Source: Bacteroides pyogenes_A
Lineage (GTDB): Bacteria > Bacteroidota > Bacteroidia > Bacteroidales > Bacteroidaceae
DNA: 64,000 nt
Strand: one strand, 5' to 3'
NCBI RefSeq assembly: GCF_048595595.1
Contig: NZ_CP184347.1
A model generated the notes under the pieces. The model searched no databases. It was given only the letters and a program-made list of their open reading frames with translations, and had not been told where the DNA came from. Each line of letters starts with the position of its first letter. Position 1 is the first letter of the stretch. Shown in pieces: positions 27,301-34,254 of the stretch. Both the position numbers and the translations under genes were made by a program.

Positions 27301-30300
27301 ATAGCGCTCAAGGAACTCTGCTTGAGTCCTTCCTGCTCCGCTATCCTCCTTGACAATTCGATGGAAGAAATCGGATATTCCAGCATAGCCCGTACAAACC
27401 GCTCGATCTTGCGTGCAATGGAGACGATCGCTTCTTGCGGAGACGTTTGAATACGAACGGGGAAAATATCGAGAAAACTCCCTAATACATTTCGGGCATT
27501 GGGTAAATGCTGCTCCCGGTTGAATACAGGCATGTTAATGATAAGATCGTTCTGCCCGGACCATAGATTCATCAGCTTGAAATAACATGCCATCAGTAGG
27601 GAATTGAGGCATACGCCCTGAACATGAGAACTGACTTCGAACACCTTGTTCATCAACGCAGGATCCAACTCCGTATGCAAGGTGTGGAAATGCACTTTCC
27701 CGATCAGCGAAGGCTGACACTTCATGGGAATCGTTATTTTCTCAGGCAGATGCTTGAACACCTTCAACGCGAAATCCATGGCGTTCCGATACCGTTTCGT
27801 CTGTCTTCTGAACCGCTCCACAAAAACATAATCGGAAAAGAGCAATCCGCTTTCCTTTTCGATCGTGATCACTTCTCCTGCGGCAAGCTGATCATAGGTC
27901 GTTGTCAACTCCTGCAGAAACCGGAAAAAACTAAAGCCATCAATGATCTGATGATCGATATGTATGATCAATTCGTGTTCGTTTTCTCCCGTTTTATACA
28001 CATTGCAATAAAACAAAGGATACTTCTTGAGATCGAACCTATAGTCATGATCTTCCTGATCTTTCCGTAAAAAGAAAGCCTCCTGCTGCTCCTTGCTCAT
28101 AGAAGTCAGATCTTCATAAGAACTCTTGAATGACGGATAATGAGAAAGGGTTATCATTTCCGGCTTATCCGACTCTTCGGAAAGAATTGAATGCAGTAAG
28201 GGGTGACAGCGGATCACATGGTTCAAAGTCTTTTCCCAATATATCGGATCAAAATATCCCTTCAATTGCGTCCGACAGATGATATAACAACTCAATCCGG
28301 TCGGTTCATTACGGATAAAACTTTTACTGTGGTAGAACAAGGTCTCCTGAAAATCCATCAACGGGAAAGAATCCCCTTCCGGGATTTGGTACCGTTCTTT
28401 TATGACCCGGGCTATGTCGCGTACACACGTCTTATCCTTTATATCCTCCCATGTTATCCGATTAAAAATATCTGTCAAACGTTTCATCATCTGATATACA
28501 ATGGCAAAGGAAGCCGATTTGGCAACGAGATTCTCCGTATATTGTATTTCGGAAAAAGGAATCCCCAACTCTTCACCGACAAACTCACGGACGAGCAATT
28601 CAAATTCATTGACAGGAGATTCGATCTCTTTCGAGAAATAATCCTCCAGATATTGAACCTGGGAAGCGAATGAAGGATACTTGTAGAAAAAACTATTCTC
28701 CAATTTGATGCCCAATTGCTCTTCTAATGTAGAAACAGCCATCATGCTCCGTATCGAATCTCCGCCCAGTGAGAAAAAATGATCCGACGGACCGATCGTG
28801 TCCACTTTCAGGACATCAGACCATACATTTTCGATAATCTCAGCGTAATCTATATCATTGCTTACTTTATTTAAATTCACGATCGATTTGTCATACTTCC
28901 CTTGTTCGAAGCACTGTGCCATAAACCTGCGCTTTATTTTAGAACTTGAAGTTCTGAGTATCTCGCCTTTTTTAATCTTTATCGAATATTCCGGAGCAAA
29001 TCCCACCTTGTCAGCCAAAAACGCATTGCACGCATGGACCAACCGCTTGAGTTGCTCTTCCGGCATATTCTTTGACAGGACAAAGAAATGGAGTACGATC
29101 TCCCGGCCTTTTCCCGTGGAATAGAAAGAAGTAAACACGGATTTTTCGATCAAGAGACCGAATTTCTCCAGAACGCAGTTTTCCAAATCGAAAGGATGGA
29201 AGTTTTGTCCATTCACAATGATTATCTCCTTTTTACGACCGACCAGATAGAGAATCCCGTTATCATCAAAGAAACCCAAATCGCCGGTACTCAGCCAACC
29301 GTCCTCCAAGACTTCTTTCGTGCCCCGTTCGTTATTGTAATAGCCGGACATGACGCTGGCTCCTTTCACCAGAATCTCTCCTAACTCCATGTTTCCCTGT
29401 GATATGCCATTCTTCACGATACGTACCTGCACGCCCGGTAAAGCCTTGCCGGCGCTGATAAACTCACAAAAGTTCCGGTCTCCGTCAGTCGGCTGGATAA
29501 TCCCGTCATAAAACAACTCCCTGTCGATCCGGATCGTCTTATTGCCTTCACCGGGCAGACAGGAGGTAACGATCAGCGTAGCTTCGGCTATTCCATATCC
29601 GGGGCGAAACGCTCTCCGGTCGAATCCCAAATCGAAAAGAGGAGACAAGCGCCCGTATAAATCAGAAGGGATCATCTCCGCTCCGATGGAAAGAGTTTTC
29701 ACACGAGAAAAATCGAGTCTCTTTACTTCGTCAGACGATCTCTTCAACTTCTGAATCAGAAGCTCCAATCCGGAAGGAGTCGTTCCGCCACAGATGCTAA
29801 CCTTATATGATGAGATTTTTTTCAAGAAAATCAAAGGATCTCGTAAAAAGGAGTAAGGTTCTATTTTTATTTCCGTAATTTGATTATACAGACAAAGCAG
29901 GTGGTTGCCGAAAAGGCCATAATCATGAAAATAGGGCATCCAATGAATCAGAACATCATCCGCCGTTATTCCGTCCGCAAGGGTTTTTAACTTCAGATTA
30001 GCCAAAATATTATTAAAATTTAGCATAACCCCTTTCGGAGAGCCTGTACTTCCTGACGAAAATTGAATCACACATAAATCGGAAGTATTCATTTCCAATC
30101 TATGCAATGAAAAATCTTCTAACAAATCAGATTGTCGCATTATATCTTCAAAATATATCACTCTGTGAGTCGTTAATTTATAGGACTCATACAAATTGAT
30201 ATCACTCGTTATAAGAGTCATTTCACCAACTATTTCAATCGTATTATTCAACCGTTCAAAGGCAATCGTTTTTTTATTGCTAAACTGAACGGAAGGCATT

Positions 30301-30557
30301 AAAATCGGCACACACCCAGCTATGATACTCCCCCAAAACAATAAAATAAAATCTTCCGATCTTTCAACGGATACAACAATCTTACTACCGGGTTCTATCT
30401 GATAAACAGATTGTAACACAAAAGCTATCTTTTTAGATCTATCTCTCAGCTCCGAATAACTTATGAAAATATCGCTTTGACTATTATTGACGATAACAAT
30501 ACCCTTCTGGGGCACATCAGATGCTGCTTTTTCCAATAAATTATATAGCATTTTCAT
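24387..30557 (-). CDS. Hybrid assembly line: FAAL - T - degenerate T - Cy - A - T - TE
   Basis: The 2056-residue multienzyme has, in order: a fatty-acyl-AMP ligase (1-560; SSGSTGSPKGVMLNFNNILA, WMPYFHDYGL, GRKKEIIIVNGQNFHP); a carrier with LGGDSIRS (Ser about 600); a second carrier-like segment (about 650-735) without a DS site; and a heterocyclization domain (about 740-1165) with DHQIIDGFS fitting DxxxxDxxS and a VFNR core region. An adenylation domain follows (about 1175-1720; YTSGSTGQPKG, YGPTETT, NGKTD), then a carrier (IGGDSIRS, about 1772) and a thioesterase (GYSYS, GREDE, GGHVL). It should load a fatty acid, condense it with one amino acid, possibly cyclise to an azoline, and release. 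It is the first gene of a long overlapping operon. Confidence 0.9.
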   Translation of the reverse strand: MKMLYNLLEKAASDVPQKGIVIVNNSQSDIFISYSELRDRSKKIAFVLQSVYQIEPGSKIVVSVERSEDFILLFWGSIIAGCVPILMPSVQFSNKKTIAFERLNNTIEIVGEMTLITSDINLYESYKLTTHRVIYFEDIMRQSDLLEDFSLHRLEMNTSDLCVIQFSSGSTGSPKGVMLNFNNILANLKLKTLADGITADDVLIHWMPYFHDYGLFGNHLLCLYNQITEIKIEPYSFLRDPLIFLKKISSYKVSICGGTTPSGLELLIQKLKRSSDEVKRLDFSRVKTLSIGAEMIPSDLYGRLSPLFDLGFDRRAFRPGYGIAEATLIVTSCLPGEGNKTIRIDRELFYDGIIQPTDGDRNFCEFISAGKALPGVQVRIVKNGISQGNMELGEILVKGASVMSGYYNNERGTKEVLEDGWLSTGDLGFFDDNGILYLVGRKKEIIIVNGQNFHPFDLENCVLEKFGLLIEKSVFTSFYSTGKGREIVLHFFVLSKNMPEEQLKRLVHACNAFLADKVGFAPEYSIKIKKGEILRTSSSKIKRRFMAQCFEQGKYDKSIVNLNKVSNDIDYAEIIENVWSDVLKVDTIGPSDHFFSLGGDSIRSMMAVSTLEEQLGIKLENSFFYKYPSFASQVQYLEDYFSKEIESPVNEFELLVREFVGEELGIPFSEIQYTENLVAKSASFAIVYQMMKRLTDIFNRITWEDIKDKTCVRDIARVIKERYQIPEGDSFPLMDFQETLFYHSKSFIRNEPTGLSCYIICRTQLKGYFDPIYWEKTLNHVIRCHPLLHSILSEESDKPEMITLSHYPSFKSSYEDLTSMSKEQQEAFFLRKDQEDHDYRFDLKKYPLFYCNVYKTGENEHELIIHIDHQIIDGFSFFRFLQELTTTYDQLAAGEVITIEKESGLLFSDYVFVERFRRQTKRYRNAMDFALKVFKHLPEKITIPMKCQPSLIGKVHFHTLHTELDPALMNKVFEVSSHVQGVCLNSLLMACYFKLMNLWSGQNDLIINMPVFNREQHLPNARNVLGSFLDIFPVRIQTSPQEAIVSIARKIERFVRAMLEYPISSIELSRRIAEQEGLKQSSLSAIIFSNSINMLPKGVSRASKYLTIGAPKVQTGAPGTYIDLVMYTWEDKWCFDWNYVRELFDIQFIRQLSEQFTSMLRQLVDDADAKKIEERSCSNILPFSYMRLLEQVNKTEHTYPVETIYNQIGSIVKSYPDREAISYRDVSLTYAEYWKRANQMAHFLRTLGVVRSSKVVLLLNRTLDLPIVQLGILLAGGAYVPIDPSYPSDRIQYMIHDCGAEVLITQGVHAENINRSCAPNIKHCVLLEEDTVSLPDTYQRHTAEEIGRQPAEDIELCNTADDLIYMIYTSGSTGQPKGTMLRHRNVSNFLHYEKEAFHVNCENRFALITSYSFDMTVTSSWLPFVTGASLHILSDHETKDIETLLHFIDEKRINFLNVTPSHFSMLVNTLGFLDKPVDLSPRMTVMLGAEIINVSDINRWLESYPLHTFINEYGPTETTVASTFYPIPIGDDGKCHLNVVPIGKPIYNTQVYILNDNLEYALPEVPGILYIGGAGVACGYLNKEEKTKSVFITNPITHEGIVYNTGDIVKMTLTGDIVFVGRKDFQVNVRGYRIELGEIENALLKVPGVTEACAEIQYDANKQPVVVAFYVTANNRDLDYQDIMSVLQMKIPHYMLPSAMAKIEQIPISANGKTDKKQLPDIANQKQNLVKRDIVSPRNEKERRIAQIWEKVLGLPEVGVSDNFWEIGGDSIRSVRLIKELKEAGMTDIKLKDLFDKPTIAELLEQKVEPVKAENIICMRKNASPRAKLVCLPYAAGTPGMYTTFAGDFTGGIDLYTVQYPGHGDGREIKSSVEEVGALLAEELKGTDREIPLFIMGYSYSCYIAYDLCKRFEQENIPVRSIIMIGGTPPTLRDDLMQFFSNDDTALLDYSRAKDLLNEELIATLSEEEKHEYLHELRMNTVAMVHYEFLDFKLKTPLCSIVGREDEPTIRDNQPLWKEYFQKVSFQELPGGHVLITRYHVELAALVMKYIESHVL

Positions 30558-30578
30558 TCACTTTTTATTTTTATTTTG

Positions 30579-30610
30579 CAAAGTTGACAAGTTTTTTCAG
30601 ACTCATCAAT
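30579..30610 (-). promoter_or_regulatory. Candidate promoter of the biosynthetic operon
   Basis: On the minus strand ATTG (30610-30607), 20 bases, then CAACTTTG (30586-30579) approximates the TTTG / TAnnTTTG consensus with one mismatch in each box. It would give a short leader before the ATG at 30557. The -33 box touches a palindrome. Confidence 0.5.
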
Positions 30611-30626
30611 ACCCATAATTGGGTAT
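30609..30626. promoter_or_regulatory. Palindromic candidate operator of the biosynthetic operon
   Basis: The 18-base sequence atacccataattgggtat has 7-base arms ATACCCA and TGGGTAT around four bases. It overlaps the candidate -33 box, a good place for a repressor such as a metal- or product-sensing dimer. It is unlike the classical Fur box, and no regulator gene lies in the cluster. Confidence 0.5.
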
Positions 30627-30734
30627 TTTATCATAGTCCATAAAAGGAAATAACCGCATCTGGTAAGAAAGTAATCCTGTTCATTGTTTGACGCTATGTG
30701 GAAAGAAGTGGACGGTCACTGGTTCCCACTCCTA

Positions 30735-30983
30735 AAGGGCCGGAAGTATATGGTATCGTGAAAGAGAAAATGATCGCCAATGTGAGTGACCGGAAGGTGG
30801 AAATGTCAATTACATGAAATAAAAACCGGAGAAGTTTCTACAGAAACATTCACGAAGAGTATCAACTCCTACGCCCGGCAAATCGCATCTGAACCGTTTG
30901 CTCTCAAACTTGACCATCCGGACTTGCCGTATTGTAAATGTCCCAAATGCAGATTGACCTCTCTTGGGTATGGGCGATATTAA
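30735..30983 (+). pseudogene. topB: Fragment of DNA topoisomerase III (TopB, conjugative-transposon type)
   Basis: GPEVYGIVKEKMIANVS is read in one frame and, after a shift near 30786, TGRWKCQLHEIKTGEVSTE ... INSYARQI ... CPKC in another. These are the end of the type IA topoisomerase core and the first zinc-binding cysteines. TopB of this kind is carried by Bacteroides conjugative transposons. Only about 80 codons remain. Confidence 0.65.
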
Positions 30984-31020
30984 TTCCGCTCCCATTTATT
31001 ATACATATATGTCAGGTATT

Positions 31021-31950
31021 GAAGTGATTTAAACTTTTCTTTTTCTCAAACATTTCCTTAGCAGAATTATCATAAACGCAATATAGTTCCATGATTCCCA
31101 ATTCCTAACCGTTGTTTCAAATCGATTTAATATAGTCCTGTAACTGTCCATCCAAGCATTGGTCCTCTCAATGGCATAACGTTCAGCATACAACAGTTCG
31201 TCCACAATGGTATTATTGGGAGTCCCGTTTCTTTTATTGATACGGATATTGGAGACTACTCCATGAGAGCCAAGTACACTTCGGAGAGCTGTACAGTCAA
31301 ATCCGGCATCCGCATTTAAGAAAAGACCATCCGTTCTGACATTTGCAATCCCAAGGTCATGCATCATAGACCGGATTACGTTTTTTATGTCATGAGTATC
31401 ATGATGTTCGCCGCTTTTAGGCGAAGACATGATAACCGGTATGCCTTGCCGGTCTGTAATATAAAGAGCGTTGGTTGTCTTGCGCTTTTTTCTACCCTGA
31501 TAACCAACCTCCTCTCCACCACGCATAGCTACCGTATGACTTCCGTCAAGGTCTACACTTGACATATCAAACTTCGTACGGTGCTTACCCAAAAGATGAA
31601 GCCAAAGAGACTTCCATTCACCTTTTTTACTCCATTTGTTATAATGATGGAATACCGAACCATAGGTCAGAACCTTGTCACTGAACAGGGAATCTACAGG
31701 CAAATACTTCCACTGACACCCTGTTTTCAGTTTATAAAGAATGGCATTTACGATTTCAACAAGACTACTTTGAGTTACGAAACCACGTTTGGCCACACAT
31801 AAATGAGGCAATATTTCACTTTTTATTGTATCTTTGTCCAACACAGCGTACATAGGGATGTTGTTATGAATGAGTTTGGTCACCCATAATATAACAATTT
31901 TAGCTATTAGTACGCTGTTTCTCATTGGATCAATTAGTTTAATTCACTTC
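31021..31950 (-). mobile_element. IS5-family insertion sequence
   Basis: Short inverted ends, gaagtgatttaaact at 31021-31035 and its near complement at 31936-31950 (14 of 15 match), surround one intact transposase gene. The insertion cut off the 5' part of the NTPase-like gene that resumes in frame at 31953. Confidence 0.7.
31029..31853 (-). CDS. IS5-family transposase
   Basis: The 274-residue transposase (start MYAVLDKDTIKSEILPHLC) has the DUF4096-like N-terminal region (CQWKYLPVDSLFSDKVLTYG) and the DDE triad: D in SSVDLDGSHT, D in NADAGFD and E in YAIERTNAW. The frame is open upstream to 31925, but the family normally starts close to ATG 31853. It appears complete. Confidence 0.85.
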   Translation of the reverse strand: MYAVLDKDTIKSEILPHLCVAKRGFVTQSSLVEIVNAILYKLKTGCQWKYLPVDSLFSDKVLTYGSVFHHYNKWSKKGEWKSLWLHLLGKHRTKFDMSSVDLDGSHTVAMRGGEEVGYQGRKKRKTTNALYITDRQGIPVIMSSPKSGEHHDTHDIKNVIRSMMHDLGIANVRTDGLFLNADAGFDCTALRSVLGSHGVVSNIRINKRNGTPNNTIVDELLYAERYAIERTNAWMDSYRTILNRFETTVRNWESWNYIAFMIILLRKCLRKRKV

Positions 31951-31952
31951 GA

Positions 31953-32729
31953 TTCATAGAAAACTTTATTGACGATTTAATTAAGTCCCCTTTCCCATCT
32001 GAAGAAATAGAAGAAGATTTGCTTCATTGTCTTATTGCCACAGATTCTCTTCCAATAAATGTATTTAAAGGTATCTTACCTATATTCAAAAGATGGATAT
32101 TTGGAGAAAAGGATCTATCTGATCTCACCTCTGATAAGATAAGGTTATTATTGCAAAACTCAATGATTAAATATAATGAGTTTAATACAAAGCAGTTATT
32201 GCCCTTTGGAGATGAAATTTTTGCACAGTATTTATTAAACCGCAAATCGGAATATCTAAAGATACCATCGGATATTAGTTATTCAAAGGATTTAGTATCA
32301 ATATTATTGGGATCAACAGACCTAACAATAAAAGAGAAAAGTTTGCTGCTCCCATATGTACAAGCAGATCATCTTGAGGATAATCGAGATTTAGCTGAGC
32401 AAATTATCGTTGTATTACAACAAGAAAGTGTAGATTTGAATCATGCTGTGTTATGTGAAATATTAGCTAATTCCAAACGGATTGAAGAAAAAATTCACAT
32501 TATAAATCAGACAATCCTTAAAAAGGATGATTTAACGGAAGAAGAGATAGATACTTTCCTCAAAACCCTTCCCGAACCTTATTGTGTGATAGCAAAAAGA
32601 GGGAAGAATCCAGCGATACCAAAAAAAGATTATTCAATGCAATTAGTTGAAATCCTTTACAATATAAATTATATATCATCTTTTACGCCAGAAAAAGATA
32701 TAATACGTATCTATACTAAGAAAACATAA
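31953..32729 (+). pseudogene. C-terminal remainder of a large YobI/KAP-like P-loop NTPase
   Basis: The frame is open from the IS edge (FIENFIDDLIKSPFPSEE) to a stop at 32727-32729, about 258 codons without a proper start. The helical tail followed by PYCVIAKRGKNPAIP and ...LVEILYNINYISSFTPEKDIIRIY resembles the end of YobI-type NTPases, large proteins often found in defence islands. The NTPase core itself is missing, lost with the IS insertion, so this name rests on the tail alone. Confidence 0.4.
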
Positions 32730-32756
32730 TGCCCCATTGGGCTTTATGTTGCTTTT
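32723..32756 (+). terminator. Hairpin terminator after the NTPase-like remnant
   Basis: AACATAATGCCC and GGGCTTTATGTT form a stem with a CATT loop, followed by GCTTTT. It overlaps the last codons of the remnant, as expected for its native terminator. Confidence 0.6.
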
Positions 32757-32911
32757 AAGTCATCTCAACTCACAGTTAAAAGTAAGGAGGTATTTTTCAT
32801 AGTGGGTAATGTAAAATAAACTGTGTCAAGCATTATTTTCTAGTTAAAACTCATCGGTCGGGGATCGCTTGGCGGCAAAGGGCGGGACCACCCGTCCCGA
32901 CGAGCGTAAAA

Positions 32912-33961
32912 TTACAACAACTTAAATCTCTCTCCAAATTTTATTGCTAATTGTTTTGATATGGTACCCCAATTTGCCTGCGGCATAGGCCATTTCTTCC
33001 GTATATTACGATAAGCAAGATAAACTAACTTTTCAAGGGCGGTGTCTGTAGGGAACACGCCCTTGTTTTTTGTAACTTTACGGATCCGGCGATGATATCC
33101 TTCGACAGTGTTGGTTGTGTATATTAGTTTACGTATACCAGATGTGAATTGGAAGTACTCAGAGGGCCTATCCCGGTTGCCCTGCCATGACTTGATAACA
33201 ATAGGATAAAGTTCACCCCACTTTTGATCCGGTTTCTTAAGTTCGTCTTCAGCTGCGTCTTTACTAACAGCCTGGTATACGCATTTCAGATCCTTGAGGA
33301 ACTCTTTCCGGTTCTTAGAACCGATGTATTTGATGGAATTTCTGATTTGATGTACGATGCAAAGTTGAGCAACAGTATCAGGATAAACGCTCTGTATGGC
33401 TTCAGGGAAGCCTTTCAAACCGTCTACACAGGCAATAAGGATGTCTTCAACACCACGGTTTTGAAGGTCTGTAAGGACACTCAGCCAAAAGTTAGCTCCT
33501 TCACTTCTCTCTCTATATATACATACCAAGAACGTTCTTGTGGCCTTCCTTGTCAATGCCAAGAACATTATAAATGGTAGGGGTAACTGCACAGCCTCGT
33601 TCATCTGTTACCTTGTAATGAATGGCATCCATCCGGACTATTGAATAAACAGGATCAAGCATGCGTGACTTCCAGGCTTTTATCTCAGGCAGCACACGGT
33701 CGGTAATGCTGCTGATAGTTTCAGCAGAAACACGGTTACCTAAGTTCTCTTCCATCCGGTCGCTGATTTCACGTGTGCTCTTACCAAAAGCATATAAGCC
33801 GATAATACGGTTTGCAACGCCCTCTGCAAGGATAGTTTCACGCTTCTTAATAAACTGAGGATCGTAACTTGCATTACGGTCTCTTGGTGTTGAAATGGTC
33901 ACTTCGCCGAGTGGTGTCTGAACCTCCTTGTGCATCTTTCCGTTACGACGATTGCCATTAT
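32912..33961 (-). pseudogene. IS256-family transposase, frameshifted and N-truncated
   Basis: The N-terminal piece (from about 33961: MHKEVQTPLGEVTISTPRDR ... AIHYKVTDERGCAV ... VLGMYI) and the C-terminal piece (SEGANFWLSVLTDLQNRG ... HQIRNSIKYI ... TTNTVEGYHRRIRK) are in different frames. They meet near 33520-33530 in a TA/GA dinucleotide run. Mutator-type motifs are otherwise well conserved, including D in MDAIHYK and E in TVEGYHR. The first 70 or so residues of the family are replaced by short repeats. The element is inactive unless the shift is programmed. Confidence 0.8.
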
Positions 33962-33963
33962 CA

Positions 33964-34061
33964 CAAAGCCCGCCGTGTCTGCTTCCAAAGCCCGCCGCCT
34001 TTTTTTCAAAGCCCGCCGTGTTTGATTTCAAAGCCCACGGGCTTTTTTTCAGAGCCCGCCG
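33964..34061. repeat. Five short repeats at 21-22 base spacing
   Basis: The core caaagcccgccg or a close variant occurs at 33964, 33986, 34007, 34029 and 34050, with T-rich spacers. The regular spacing is about two turns of DNA. It abuts the truncated end of the IS256 remnant. Confidence 0.8.
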
Positions 34062-34084
34062 CCTTTTTCTACATCCGCCGCCCC

Positions 34085-34177
34085 CTCTGTTTTTCTCTGC
34101 TGTGGGAGAATGACAAGGGCGGTTCTTAGTGTTGGCGAATGAATCTCTCTCTGTTTTTTCTCTGCTGCGGGAGAATG
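34085..34177. repeat. Direct repeat pair of about 28 bases
   Basis: Two copies at 34085-34112 and 34149-34177 share a pattern starting ctctgttttt and ending gggagaatg, differing at one base and one T-run length. They lie next to the five-copy short repeat and downstream of the helicase gene. Confidence 0.8.
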
Positions 34178-34254
34178 TCATTGAGCGTCACATGTGTATA
34201 TTCCATCGAAGCGGATTATCATTCCATTGAAACGGATCATCACGCGACCCGAAG

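Noticed and set aside
33964..34061. CRISPR-like array
   Set aside because: Units are only about 12 bases with 9-10 base T-rich spacers, and there are no cas genes; this is a short tandem repeat.
33513..34181. Reading the first 70 residues of the 222-residue frame as the transposase N-terminus
   Set aside because: This part is translated short repeats (arginine, lysine and glycine rich) and does not resemble an IS256 N-terminus.
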